Below, in pieces: positions 19,199 through 27,744 of a stretch of DNA of 64,000 bases (within the stretch, counting starts at the first letter, position 1; every line of letters starts with the position of its first letter). The notes under the pieces were generated by a model, which was not told the origin of the DNA, searched no databases, and saw only the letters and a list, made by a program, of their open reading frames with translations. This stretch comes from an uncultured Pelagibacteraceae bacterium (GTDB lineage Bacteria > Pseudomonadota > Alphaproteobacteria > Pelagibacterales > Pelagibacteraceae): assembly GCA_902578775.1 (NCBI GenBank), contig CACHEF010000001.1:1-64000 (forward strand), given 5' to 3'. The position numbers and the translations under genes were made by a program.

Positions 19199-19930
19199 TT
19201 AATTTTTTGTAGATTTATCGACATCTAAATCATCAAAGTCAAAATTTATATTTTTTTTAGGATTTTCTAATTCTTCAAATTGTCTAAGTTTTTCTAATTC
19301 TTTTTGTTTGATTTTCTGTTCTTTTATAAATTCTAGACGTTCCTTCTCTTTTTGATCTTTATCAAATTTTTCTTCCCATTCTTTAATTTTTATATATTCA
19401 AGTTGTTTTTTCCTATCCTCATCTTCTTTAAGTGCTTTTAATTCTTTATTTTTTCGTTTTTGTTCTTTTAGTTCTTTTTGAACTTGTTCATCTTCTCTAA
19501 CTTTTAAATCAATATCTTTTCTATTTTGTATTTCTTCTTTTAATTTTAGTTCTTTTTCTTTATTTCTTAACTCTTTTGATATTTGGATTAATTCTTTATC
19601 TTTATCTATAAGTCTCTCACTCTCAATTTTTTGTTTTTCTTCTCTAGATTTTAATTCTTTCTCTTTTAATTCTAAAAATTCTTCCTTAGAACTCAATTTA
19701 TTATCTTCTTTCTTAAGTTTCTCTTCCCAAATTCTTAGTTCCTTTTTTTCTTTAAGCAGAGAATTTTTCTCTTGTAGTTTTTTTAATTTTATCTCTTTAA
19801 TTTTTTTAAGTTCTTGGTTTTTTTTGAAATTTTTAAATGCGCCACTTATAGATTTAGTTGTAAAATTAGCTAATCCAGTAAAATTCTGTTTTTCTTTCTT
19901 AACTATAATTTTTTTTTTCTTTTTAGGCAT
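19199..19930 (-). CDS. Highly charged coiled-coil protein
   Basis: Unrecognised 243-residue protein. After a lysine-rich head (MPKKKKKIIVKKEKQ) it is almost entirely K/E/L with heptad-like spacing from about residue 35 to 225, so a long coiled coil is expected. It ends in an acidic tail (DFDDLDVDKS). It has no cysteines, signal peptide or membrane helix, suggesting a cytosolic structural or nucleic-acid-associated role, but no function can be assigned. The two tiny membrane ORFs follow on the same strand. Confidence 0.7.
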   Translation of the reverse strand: MPKKKKKIIVKKEKQNFTGLANFTTKSISGAFKNFKKNQELKKIKEIKLKKLQEKNSLLKEKKELRIWEEKLKKEDNKLSSKEEFLELKEKELKSREEKQKIESERLIDKDKELIQISKELRNKEKELKLKEEIQNRKDIDLKVREDEQVQKELKEQKRKNKELKALKEDEDRKKQLEYIKIKEWEEKFDKDQKEKERLEFIKEQKIKQKELEKLRQFEELENPKKNINFDFDDLDVDKSTKN

Positions 19931-20080
19931 TTTTTTAAAAAACTCATTTCACAAGAGAATAAATTATTTTTCAAGCTTTTTAAAAAAATCAGAATTATAA
20001 ATAAGATTAATTGGGCACAACTCTAGGGGGATAATTATATTAAAATTGAAGTATATTGTTAAAAGATAAGTATTTATTAA

Positions 20081-20602
20081 TTAATCGTCAGCGTGGACTT
20101 TTTCATTCATTTCATGTTTTTCTTGAGCAGCAATTGTGTATTTAGCAACGGGTCTTGCCATTAATCTTTTTAAACCAATTGGCTCTGCAGTATCCAAGCA
20201 ATAACCGTATGTATCATCTTTAATTCTTATCAACGCTTTATCTATTTCTGAAATCAATTTTATTTGTCTATTAATAGCTTTCATTTCCACATTTTTATCA
20301 GTATATGAACTTGCTTGATCTACGATATCTGCCGAGATACTATTATCATCCATACTTCCATTATATAAAGCCTCATTATTCGCTTTTACCAATTCTTTTC
20401 TCCATTCTTGAAGTTTAATTCTAAAAAAGACTTTGTGCTTATCACACATATATTTTTCAGTCTCTTTTGGAGTGTAGGTTTTTGAGATTTTTATTGGAAC
20501 TTTGCTTATTTTTTTTGGTTTAGTTGTTTTTTTGGGTATTTTTTTAATTTCTTTAGATTTATTTTTTGCAACTTTTTTTTTTGTTTTTATTGCTTTAGGC
20601 AT
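20081..20602 (-). CDS. dksA: DksA/TraR-family transcription regulator, single-cysteine type
   Basis: RNA polymerase secondary-channel protein working with ppGpp. The coiled-coil part (about WRKELVKANNEAL to EIDKALIRIKD) holds the acidic tip region DNSISADIVDQASS. The C-terminal finger reads GYCLDTAEPIGLKRLMARP, so only one of the four zinc cysteines of E. coli DksA is kept, as in other alphaproteobacteria. A K-rich N-terminal extension precedes it. A longer frame opens at 20638, but the ATG at 20602 (MPKAIKTKKK) is preferred, giving 173 residues. Confidence 0.88.
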   Translation of the reverse strand: MPKAIKTKKKVAKNKSKEIKKIPKKTTKPKKISKVPIKISKTYTPKETEKYMCDKHKVFFRIKLQEWRKELVKANNEALYNGSMDDNSISADIVDQASSYTDKNVEMKAINRQIKLISEIDKALIRIKDDTYGYCLDTAEPIGLKRLMARPVAKYTIAAQEKHEMNEKVHADD

Positions 20603-20681
20603 AGCTTTAAAATTATAGCGGCGGAGTATATTCAGCAAATTTAGGGTGTCAAGATAGGTTAATTTATGTAAATGTTAATTT

Positions 20682-22004
20682 ATGGATGTTTTTAAAAGAA
20701 ATATTAATAATATTTTTTTTATTTTCATATTGTCTCATTTAATAATTTGGACACTTGTTCCCTCTTTAACAAATAAGAATTTACCGTTAGATACTATAGA
20801 AGCACTTGCTTGGGGAAGTAATTTAGACTGGGGGTTTAATAAACACCCTCCTATGAGTGCTTTTTTTTCTGAAGTTTTTTATCAAATCTTTGGTTCTCAA
20901 GATTGGGCATATTATTTATTAAGTCAAATATTTTTGTGTGTTTCATTTATTTATGTTTTTAAATTAGCAAATCAAATTTTAAATAATTCTTTGTTAAGCT
21001 TAATATCAGTTTTGTTACTTGAAAGTATTTATTTTTACAATTTTACTACACCAGAATTTAATGTGAATGTTTGCCAATTACCTTTTTGGTCAATTACAAT
21101 ATTTTATTCTTGGAAAATTTTTAATCAAAAAAATATTAACGTTAAAGACTGTATTATTTTAGGTTTTTTTGGTGCAATTGGTTTTTTATCAAAGTATCTA
21201 TTCGTTTATTTATTATTTTCTATAGTTTTACTATTTCTATTTTTTATTTTTTATAAAAAACTCATAAAATTTGATTTTAAATATTTAATATCTATTGAGG
21301 TCTTTGTAGTTCTTTTAGTTCCACATTTAATTTGGCTTAATAACAATGATTATATAACTATATCATATGGTTTAAATAGAACTACTTTAGAAACTTCTGA
21401 TTACTTAGACCACATTAAATTTCCAATTATTTTTTTATTAAAACAAATTGCTTTATTGATTCCTTTTTTCGTGCTTGTAAGATTATTAATTAAAAAGATC
21501 AGATATAAAATAAGTTTAAATGATAAAAAATTATTATTTCTATTTTTTGTTAGTATAGTTCCAATTTTATTGATGTTTATAACTTCAGTAACTACAGGTT
21601 CTAAAATAAGAACTATGTGGATGACACCTTTTTATTTAAACTTTGGTATTTTATTTGTCTATATTTTAAAATCTCAAATAGATACAAAGAAATTAAATCA
21701 TTTTTTATATGTGTTTATTTTTTTGTTTTTTTTATCACCAATTTTATATTCCTTAATTTCTATAACCAACACTGATAAAAGAACAGATTACCCTGGAAAA
21801 GATATTGCTATGAAAGTTCAATATGTATGGGATCAACAATATAATAATCCAATCACTGTCGTATTAGGAAATGAATGGAATGCTGGTAATTTATCTTATC
21901 ATCTTAAGTCTAGACCATCCTGGATTGGGCTTGTTGACCAAAATAAAATGAATGATTTAAAAGATCATATGTGTATTGATGACATATGTGTCGGATTTAA
22001 ATAA
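20682..22004 (+). CDS. GT39/ArnT-like integral membrane glycosyltransferase
   Basis: Polytopic enzyme that likely moves a sugar from a polyprenyl phosphate to a periplasmic acceptor. It has about ten hydrophobic helices. The first loop carries the acidic residues typical of the PMT/ArnT clan (D37 and E40 in LDTIEALAWG) and a KHPPM motif at 54-58. The length of 440 matches GT39-like proteins. It is followed after 2 bases by a dolichol-phosphate-mannose-synthase-like GT2, which fits a pair making and using a lipid-linked sugar. The acceptor is unknown. Confidence 0.8.
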   Translation: MDVFKRNINNIFFIFILSHLIIWTLVPSLTNKNLPLDTIEALAWGSNLDWGFNKHPPMSAFFSEVFYQIFGSQDWAYYLLSQIFLCVSFIYVFKLANQILNNSLLSLISVLLLESIYFYNFTTPEFNVNVCQLPFWSITIFYSWKIFNQKNINVKDCIILGFFGAIGFLSKYLFVYLLFSIVLLFLFFIFYKKLIKFDFKYLISIEVFVVLLVPHLIWLNNNDYITISYGLNRTTLETSDYLDHIKFPIIFLLKQIALLIPFFVLVRLLIKKIRYKISLNDKKLLFLFFVSIVPILLMFITSVTTGSKIRTMWMTPFYLNFGILFVYILKSQIDTKKLNHFLYVFIFLFFLSPILYSLISITNTDKRTDYPGKDIAMKVQYVWDQQYNNPITVVLGNEWNAGNLSYHLKSRPSWIGLVDQNKMNDLKDHMCIDDICVGFK

Positions 22005-22006
22005 AA

Positions 22007-22885
22007 ATGAAAAAGTTTAAAATTTTAATTCCTGTCTACAATGATTGGCAATCATTAACAAAACTTTTGAACAATATTGATAATGAAATAAAAGATATAA
22101 ATCATGAAATTTCAATTATAGTTGTCGATGATGCCTCAACTTTTGACCAACATTTAGATTTAGTTGATTTATCAAATATTTATTCAGTAAAAGTTCTTTC
22201 AATGAAAGAAAATAAAGGTCACGCAAGATGTATTGCTACTGGCTTAAAACATATTTATGAAAAAGAGGAATTTGATTATATTATTCCTATGGATGGAGAC
22301 GGTGAAGATAGACCAGAAGAGATTAAAGAGTTCATAAAAACTATAGAAAATAATCCAGAAAAGACCGTAGTTGGAGAAAGAGTTAAAAGATCTGAAGCTT
22401 TTATCTTTAGGTTTTGTTACTTTTTCCATAAAATTTTAACTTTAGTCTTCACTGGCCATTCAATAAAATTTGGTAACTTTACTTGTCTTACTAAATCTAC
22501 TGTTGAAAAAATGATAAATGAAAAGGCAACTTGGAATAGTTTCTCAGGCGCATTAACTAAAGTTGAAAAAAAAAAGAATATGAATGTTATTCCATCTATT
22601 CGAGGCGAAAGATATTTTGGACCATCAAAAATGAGTTTTTCAAATTTACTAGATCATTCACTATCAATTATAAGTGTTTTTAAATCTACAGTTCTTTTAC
22701 GATCAGCTTTATTTATTATACTTTATATTTTAATGATAAAAAGCAATGCATCTTTAATTACTGCAATACCCCTGATATTATTACTATTGATGGTCTATTC
22801 AATTTCTAAATTAGCTTTACGAGAAAATATGGATGAGTTTAAAAAGTCTTTAGATAATGTAAAAAATATTGATCCAATAAGATAA
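22007..22885 (+). CDS. Polyprenyl-phosphate glycosyltransferase (DPM1-like GT2)
   Basis: GT2 enzyme likely making a polyprenyl-phosphate sugar. The N-terminal GT-A domain shows ILIPVYNDWQSL, VVDDAS and the MDGDGEDRPEEI metal motif. Two hydrophobic helices near residues 225-265 anchor the C terminus. The pairing with the GT39-like gene, 2 bases apart, gives the expected donor-synthesis and transfer couple. The target (lipid A, exopolysaccharide or protein) is not shown by the sequence. Confidence 0.82.
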   Translation: MKKFKILIPVYNDWQSLTKLLNNIDNEIKDINHEISIIVVDDASTFDQHLDLVDLSNIYSVKVLSMKENKGHARCIATGLKHIYEKEEFDYIIPMDGDGEDRPEEIKEFIKTIENNPEKTVVGERVKRSEAFIFRFCYFFHKILTLVFTGHSIKFGNFTCLTKSTVEKMINEKATWNSFSGALTKVEKKKNMNVIPSIRGERYFGPSKMSFSNLLDHSLSIISVFKSTVLLRSALFIILYILMIKSNASLITAIPLILLLLMVYSISKLALRENMDEFKKSLDNVKNIDPIR

Positions 22886-22930
22886 CTGAATATTTGACTA
22901 AAATTTAAATCTAATTTATTAATTAGCTAT

Positions 22931-22990
22931 AAGTGTGGTTGTGCTCACTTTAAAAAAAGGGACAACATAAAAAGAATAAGAGCATAACCG
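22931..22990 (+). promoter_or_regulatory. Candidate RNA switch covering the start of the beta-lactamase-fold gene
   Basis: A 10-bp inverted repeat pairs GGTTGTGCTC (22937-22946) with GAGCATAACC (22980-22989), with one G-T wobble, ending one base before the ATG at 22991. The 33-base loop is purine-rich. Competing pairings exist: AAGTG (22931-22935) with CACTT (22946-22950), and GTTGT (22938-22942) with ACAAC (22962-22966). These cannot coexist with the long stem. The long stem would occlude the ribosome-binding region. No known riboswitch class is recognised. Confidence 0.4.
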
Positions 22991-24358
22991 ATGAAAAAAA
23001 TATTATTAATCCTTGTTTTAAATTTATTAACTTCTAGCAATCTATTTGCTGAGAGCTTTAAAATTAATAAGTTCAATTTTTGGCTTTATGAAAATGGATA
23101 TCATCAATATTTAAATATTAAAGAAAATCCTGTATGCAAAGAAGAACCAAAATATAGTAATCTTTGGTATTATAATAAATGTGATAAATTTCAAGGATCT
23201 AACAATCTTGATATCAAAATAAAAAATAAAGCATTATCAGCTACTAATATTGCTTATCATTCGAACCCAAATAGAGACTCTCTAATTTATTATTTATGGA
23301 AATACTCATATAGAGATAGAAGTCAGCATTTAAAAGAGTTTAAACCTACAAATAATTCCTATGATTTTAAATTCAATTTAATTGAAGATAAATTTTTAAA
23401 AAAACAAATGAAAACTAAAGGTATCCTAAGTTATTTATACTATCAGGATGGTGAAGTATTGATTGATGAACTTTCTCCTAAAGAAAGATTAGGAGAGTTT
23501 TTAAATAATGAAACAAAATTTTATTCAATGTCAATGGGTAAGTCAGTAACTTCTTATTTAGTAGGTCATGCCATATGTGATGGCTATATTGATGGAGTTG
23601 ATGCAAGAGTAAATGACTGGCCTGTAATAAAAGATTCACTCTACCATGATCAAAAATTAATTAATTTTTTAAACATGAATACTGGCGATCAAAAATACAT
23701 CGACGAATTTGAAGATGGTACCAGTAAATTAGGTGCATATGAAGATAGGGATATTGAAACAACTATGCGTTCACACTTTAGAAACAAAAATACAAAAAAA
23801 TCTAAGGAAAGATACAACTACAATGGATTTGTTACTCAGTTAATTTTAAACTATATGAAATTTAAAATTGGTAAAGATTATGACAAATTTTATAGCAAAG
23901 TTTTTAATGACAAAATAAAGATCAAAAATAGCATTCATTATGGCTATACCAGTTATCAAGAAAAAAATGGAAATGGACACCCTAACATAATGGCAACAAG
24001 ATTTGATTATCTTAGAATTGCAAAAGCTATAATGGATGATTATCAGAATAATACTTGTGTTGGAAAATATTTAAAAGAAATTTATAAAAGAAGAATACCA
24101 AAAGGAAGCGCAGAAAAAAATGAGCCTTTAGTTGGTCGTACCAAATCTTATGGAGGTCAATTCCATATGGATTATCCAGGATTAAAAGATAAGATTATCT
24201 TTGGGATGAGTGGTTATGGTGGGAATATGATTTTAATTGATGTAGAAAATTCAAGAATACTGGTTCTAAATTCACTTCATTATAACAATACCCAATATAA
24301 ATATAATCATAAAAAACTAATATTAGATCTATTTAAAAACGGTAAACAAATAAATTAA
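22991..24358 (+). CDS. Secreted serine hydrolase, beta-lactamase/transpeptidase-like fold
   Basis: Probable exported esterase- or peptidase-like enzyme of the class C beta-lactamase superfamily. A signal peptide (cleavage near residues 20-21, LFA/ES) is followed by a 130-residue N-terminal region with two cysteines, then the active-site SxxK as S181-M-G-K184. A tyrosine/asparagine cluster lies at 275-278 (YNYN) and there is a C-terminal GMSGYGGN block. The 455-residue length suits the EstB/NylB-like group. Physiological substrate is unknown. A possible RNA switch precedes it and an alginate-lyase-like gene follows 12 bases later. Confidence 0.78.
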   Translation: MKKILLILVLNLLTSSNLFAESFKINKFNFWLYENGYHQYLNIKENPVCKEEPKYSNLWYYNKCDKFQGSNNLDIKIKNKALSATNIAYHSNPNRDSLIYYLWKYSYRDRSQHLKEFKPTNNSYDFKFNLIEDKFLKKQMKTKGILSYLYYQDGEVLIDELSPKERLGEFLNNETKFYSMSMGKSVTSYLVGHAICDGYIDGVDARVNDWPVIKDSLYHDQKLINFLNMNTGDQKYIDEFEDGTSKLGAYEDRDIETTMRSHFRNKNTKKSKERYNYNGFVTQLILNYMKFKIGKDYDKFYSKVFNDKIKIKNSIHYGYTSYQEKNGNGHPNIMATRFDYLRIAKAIMDDYQNNTCVGKYLKEIYKRRIPKGSAEKNEPLVGRTKSYGGQFHMDYPGLKDKIIFGMSGYGGNMILIDVENSRILVLNSLHYNNTQYKYNHKKLILDLFKNGKQIN

Positions 24359-24370
24359 ACATTTAACTCA

Positions 24371-25564
24371 ATGAAAAAATTTTTAATAATTTTTCTATTG
24401 TTATTTCTTAATTCAAATATTTCTCATGCTGATTTTATGAAAATAAAAAAGAAAGCAACAGTCACTCAACCAGAAATTATTTTTCCAATCCAAAAAGATA
24501 AAAAAGGGTGTGTCAAAGATTTATATGTGAGTCCAGACAAGAACTATGTTTTACCAGTATTGAAAGTTGAAGCACCCTCTGGGTACGGACTTGATAATAG
24601 ATTTGATCACGCTAAGAGCAAATTTGAAGATTTTAGTTTTCCCTGTGGAAGTGGTAATGTAGAAGCGTGTGAAAATGTTAAAAGAGTAATTTTAGAGTGG
24701 GCAAAAGCTAATGCTGCCCAAAGAACTGGACCTTCTGATGGAGAAGGACGACACTGGAACGATACTTTAACTGTTAATCTTTATATAGCTTCACCAATGA
24801 TGGCAGCATATTCATTTGCCAAACAAGTTATTGATGTTACAGAAGCTGAAGACAAAATTATAAAAAATTGGTTTAAAAAGATTGTCAAAAAAAATAAACA
24901 TTTAATGTATGAATACTCAAACTATAAATCAGGATCTGGTGCAGCTGGCACACCTAAAAGAGCTCATAATCATGCTTTATCATCTGCAATGAGTCATATG
25001 CAATTAGGAATTTTACTAAATGATAATAAGTTATTTAGAACCGCTTTTAAAAATTTTGAGGCAGCCATAAAATATCAAAGAAAAGATGGGAGCATGCCTA
25101 TTGAAACAAGAAGGGGTGGAAGGGCAATGTTTTATCAAGCAAGAGCTATGAATGCGCTAGCTGTTATTTCTACAATAGCAGAAAACCAAGGTTATAATAT
25201 TTGGGATTTTGAGCATAAAGGAAAAAATTATCATAAAATTGTTAAGTTTTTTATAGATTTTACTGAAAATAATGAAATCGTTTTTAAGTATGCAAAAAGT
25301 ATGAAGCATCCAGGACCTGCAAAAAATTATAAAAAACAAGATCTCAATAGTCGATCAAGTAGTAATTGGGGATGGTTATATGCCTATGCTTCAAGATTTC
25401 CTGATCATGAAAATATACAAAGATTAAAACAATGGTCTCAAGATAAAAGTAAACTTAATAGTTATCAGTGGGATATAGTTCATCATTACTTAAATATTGG
25501 TAATAGACCTTTTGGTTCAGCTTCTTGGACAGTAGTTGAAGCAAATTGTCATTTTACTAAGTAG
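24371..25564 (+). CDS. Secreted alginate-lyase-like protein (PL5-type fold)
   Basis: Probable periplasmic polysaccharide lyase. After a signal peptide (cleavage near residue 20, SHA/DF) come blocks matching the PF05426-type alpha/alpha barrel: HWNDTLTVNLYIAS, KRAHNHALSSAMSHMQLGI, DGSMPIETRRGGRAMFYQAR and SSSNWGWLYAYASRF. The histidine, arginine and tyrosine residues used by PL5 lyases have counterparts here. The length of 397 is normal. It is the last gene after the two glycosyltransferases and the serine hydrolase, suggesting turnover or trimming of a surface glycan. The substrate need not be alginate. It overlaps umuC convergently by 8 bases. Confidence 0.72.
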   Translation: MKKFLIIFLLLFLNSNISHADFMKIKKKATVTQPEIIFPIQKDKKGCVKDLYVSPDKNYVLPVLKVEAPSGYGLDNRFDHAKSKFEDFSFPCGSGNVEACENVKRVILEWAKANAAQRTGPSDGEGRHWNDTLTVNLYIASPMMAAYSFAKQVIDVTEAEDKIIKNWFKKIVKKNKHLMYEYSNYKSGSGAAGTPKRAHNHALSSAMSHMQLGILLNDNKLFRTAFKNFEAAIKYQRKDGSMPIETRRGGRAMFYQARAMNALAVISTIAENQGYNIWDFEHKGKNYHKIVKFFIDFTENNEIVFKYAKSMKHPGPAKNYKKQDLNSRSSSNWGWLYAYASRFPDHENIQRLKQWSQDKSKLNSYQWDIVHHYLNIGNRPFGSASWTVVEANCHFTK

Positions 25565-26837
25565 CCCTAATTGTTGGCAGACAATAAAAGTCAGCTGTAT
25601 CTATTTTAGAAGAGTATTGTCTTCTCATGTTCCATTTTTTATGAACACCTGCACTTGCAAGACTTAATGTGGATCTACCATATCTATAATTAGTATTATC
25701 AATTGATTGCATTAAACTTTTTATCTTTTCATCTTTTTCAGATGAAAATAGATTTTTTCTTCCATCATCATTGCGTAGTCCTGTAAGCATAACACCTGCT
25801 TTTTGATATCGATAACCGTTTTTAAAAATATTTTCTAAGATTAAAACTGCAGTTTTAACAGTTTCGATACTATTATTTGTTGCAATTGGAAAATCAACTG
25901 TTTTTGCATTTGAATAATATCCAAAATCTCTTTGAAAAGGACTTGTTCTAACAAAAACAGTAATCGCTTTTGCAACCAAAGATTCTGATCTAATTTTTTC
26001 AGATGCATTTAAGCAATAATTTGCAACTGCTTCCTTTAATTCTTGAAATTTTTCAATTCTTTTACCAAATGATCTTGAAACCACACAGCTTTTTCTTTTT
26101 GTTTGTGTAGTTTCTAAATTAATACAAGGAATACCTCTAAGTTCCATTGCAGTTCTAGAACTTAAAACATTAGAACATTTTTTGATCCATGTATTAGATT
26201 TATTCTTAAGTTGCTTAGCATTATAAATTCCATTTTTTTGATAAAACTTTGTAAGCTGTCTACCCACACCCCAAACATCGTTAATTTCGATTTTTTCTAA
26301 AATCGGATCCAAATTTTCTATTCCAATTAAACTTGTAACACCAGATTGTTTCTTCTTAGCAATGTGATTTGCAACTTTACTTAATGTTTTTGTTTTGGCA
26401 ATCCCAATGCTAGTTGGAATACCAGTCCACTGTAAAACAGTTTCTCTGATTTTTCTTCCAACTTTTTCTACCTCTGAGTCTGGAAAGTTTGATAAATCTA
26501 TAAATGCTTCGTCGATAGAATAAACTTCTATTTCAGAATTAAATCTTTTAAGAGTTCTCATCACTCTTCTGGACAAATCTCCATATAAAGAATAGTTTGA
26601 TGAAAAAACTTCAACTTTATTTTTGATAATAATATCTTTTGCTTTAAAATAAGGCTCACCCATTTTAATTCCTAAAGCTTTCGCTTCATTAGATCTAGAA
26701 ATAATACAACCATCGTTATTAGATAAAACTACAACGGGTTTCTTTCTTATTCTTGGATTAAACAATCTTTCACAAGAAACATAAAAAGAGTTACAATCGA
26801 TTAAAGCTAATTTTTTAGTATGTTGAATGGATGACAT
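25557..26837 (-). CDS. umuC: Y-family DNA polymerase V catalytic subunit UmuC
   Basis: Error-prone translesion polymerase. The catalytic acidic residues appear in LIDCNSFYVSCERLF and YSIDEAFIDL, and the little-finger region and C-terminal UmuC-specific domain (to SLASAGVHKKWNMRRQ) are present. The length of 426 matches UmuC rather than DinB. Its start lies 23 bases inside the umuD gene, so translation is coupled. Expression probably follows the SOS box upstream of umuD. Confidence 0.95.
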   Translation of the reverse strand: MSSIQHTKKLALIDCNSFYVSCERLFNPRIRKKPVVVLSNNDGCIISRSNEAKALGIKMGEPYFKAKDIIIKNKVEVFSSNYSLYGDLSRRVMRTLKRFNSEIEVYSIDEAFIDLSNFPDSEVEKVGRKIRETVLQWTGIPTSIGIAKTKTLSKVANHIAKKKQSGVTSLIGIENLDPILEKIEINDVWGVGRQLTKFYQKNGIYNAKQLKNKSNTWIKKCSNVLSSRTAMELRGIPCINLETTQTKRKSCVVSRSFGKRIEKFQELKEAVANYCLNASEKIRSESLVAKAITVFVRTSPFQRDFGYYSNAKTVDFPIATNNSIETVKTAVLILENIFKNGYRYQKAGVMLTGLRNDDGRKNLFSSEKDEKIKSLMQSIDNTNYRYGRSTLSLASAGVHKKWNMRRQYSSKIDTADFYCLPTIRAT

Positions 26838-27210
26838 AAGTCACAACCCCCCAAATGAAAATATCTTCTTCTTCATTAATTAAAATTCTATTAGAAAAAT
26901 CTTTAGATCCTGATGTTAAAAATTTTTTATCTTTTTCTTGAACTAAAGTTTTAACAACAAGTTCATCATGAACGTTTGCAATAACCGTTGAAAAGTTTTT
27001 AGGTTTTAAACTTTTATCGACAACTAATAAGTCGCCATCATTAATTCCAACATCAACCATAGATTTTCCCTGCACCCTAATAATGAAAGTGGCTGGAACA
27101 TTTCTGATTAAATGCATGTTCAGATCGATATCTTCTTCGATATAATCGGTAGCGGGAGATGGAAAACCAGCACCAGCTTTATGTAAATAATATGGAATAG
27201 TTATTTTCAT
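26815..27210 (-). CDS. umuD: UmuD-like S24 autopeptidase, polymerase V subunit
   Basis: Self-cleaving partner of UmuC. The 131 residues align along E. coli UmuD: cleavage site A14-G15 in AGFPSPATDY, nucleophile S50 in GKSMVD and general-base K87 in VVKTL. The N-terminal arm is only 14 residues, about ten shorter than in E. coli. The start codon directly follows a direct-repeat LexA-type box, so no clear Shine-Dalgarno is separate from that operator. It overlaps umuC by 23 bases. Confidence 0.94.
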   Translation of the reverse strand: MKITIPYYLHKAGAGFPSPATDYIEEDIDLNMHLIRNVPATFIIRVQGKSMVDVGINDGDLLVVDKSLKPKNFSTVIANVHDELVVKTLVQEKDKKFLTSGSKDFSNRILINEEEDIFIWGVVTYVIHSTY

Positions 27211-27225
27211 GTTCTTGTTTTGTTC
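27211..27225 (-). promoter_or_regulatory. SOS (LexA) box of the umuDC operon
   Basis: GTTC-N7-GTTC on the plus strand, that is GAAC-N7-GAAC on the coding strand, immediately before the umuD ATG. This direct repeat is the established alphaproteobacterial LexA operator form. A further GAAC at 27235-27238 forms an inverted arrangement with the second GTTC. A similar GAACAAAA element lies upstream of recA. The lexA gene itself is not in the window. Confidence 0.75.
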
Positions 27226-27281
27226 TTATTTATAGAACATTTATCTAGTACACGCAAGAGGTTGTATTTTGAGTCTGTAAC

Positions 27282-27316
27282 TGAATCAAAAGTGAATCAA
27301 AACGTGAACATCAAAA
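27282..27316. repeat. Three short tandem repeats (TGAATCAAAA-type)
   Basis: TGAATCAAAA occurs at 27282-27291 and 27293-27302, with a variant TGAACATCAAAA at 27305-27316. They sit in the divergent gap between umuD and the first GFA gene, about 60 to 95 bases upstream of the latter. The regular spacing of 11-12 bases, about one helical turn, would suit a binding site for an unknown regulator. Confidence 0.5.
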
Positions 27317-27332
27317 CTATATTTTGTATGCT

Positions 27333-27341
27333 TGTGGATAA
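27333..27341 (-). promoter_or_regulatory. Isolated perfect DnaA-box sequence
   Basis: TGTGGATAA is the exact complement of the consensus TTATCCACA. It lies in the umuD-GFA divergent gap. Only one perfect copy was noticed there and no origin genes are nearby, so it might be a DnaA-regulated promoter element or chance. Confidence 0.35.
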
Positions 27342-27374
27342 CTTAAACCAGAGATAGTTTAACTAAACAATAAT

Positions 27375-27743
27375 ATGAAAAAACTTACATGTCATTGTGG
27401 AGAAGTAGAAATCCAAATTAATCTAAAAAAAAATATAGATGAATTAATGAGATGTAATTGTTCAATGTGTAAAAGAAAAGGAACAATGTATACAATAATC
27501 AAAAAAGAAGATCTAAAAATTATTAAGGGAGAAAAAAAAATTAAGACTTATCAGTTTAATACTAAAGTCGCCAAACATCATTTTTGTTCAGAGTGTGGAA
27601 CACATACTCATAATTTGAGGAGAAGTGATCCAAATACCTATGGTGTTAACATGGGTTGTGTTGATGAAATAGAAGCAAATGAACTATTTAAATTTAAAAT
27701 TCATGTGAGAGATGGCCAAAATCATATAAAAGACAGGAAGTAA
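27375..27743 (+). CDS. GFA-family zinc protein, copy 1
   Basis: Small protein of the GFA (glutathione-dependent formaldehyde-activating enzyme-like, CENP-V) family. Zinc-binding cysteines are all present: C6 and C8 (TCHCG), C27, C29 and C32 (CNCSMC), C71 and C74 (CSECG). At 122 residues it is complete. The real activity of most family members is unproven; formaldehyde-glutathione adduct formation is only one proposal. A near-identical-length paralogue starts 1 base after its stop, evidence for a tandem duplication. Confidence 0.87.
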   Translation: MKKLTCHCGEVEIQINLKKNIDELMRCNCSMCKRKGTMYTIIKKEDLKIIKGEKKIKTYQFNTKVAKHHFCSECGTHTHNLRRSDPNTYGVNMGCVDEIEANELFKFKIHVRDGQNHIKDRK

Positions 27744-27744
27744 A

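Noticed and set aside
19931..20080. Small RNA or gene in the 150-base gap upstream of the coiled-coil gene
   Set aside because: AT-rich with no convincing hairpin, promoter pair or coding frame.
20603..20638. Longer DksA start
   Set aside because: The added residues are poorly supported and the ATG at 20602 gives a typical lysine-rich start; not decisive.
27333..27341. Replication origin
   Set aside because: A single DnaA box without a box cluster, an AT-rich unwinding element or origin genes such as dnaA or parAB nearby is not enough.
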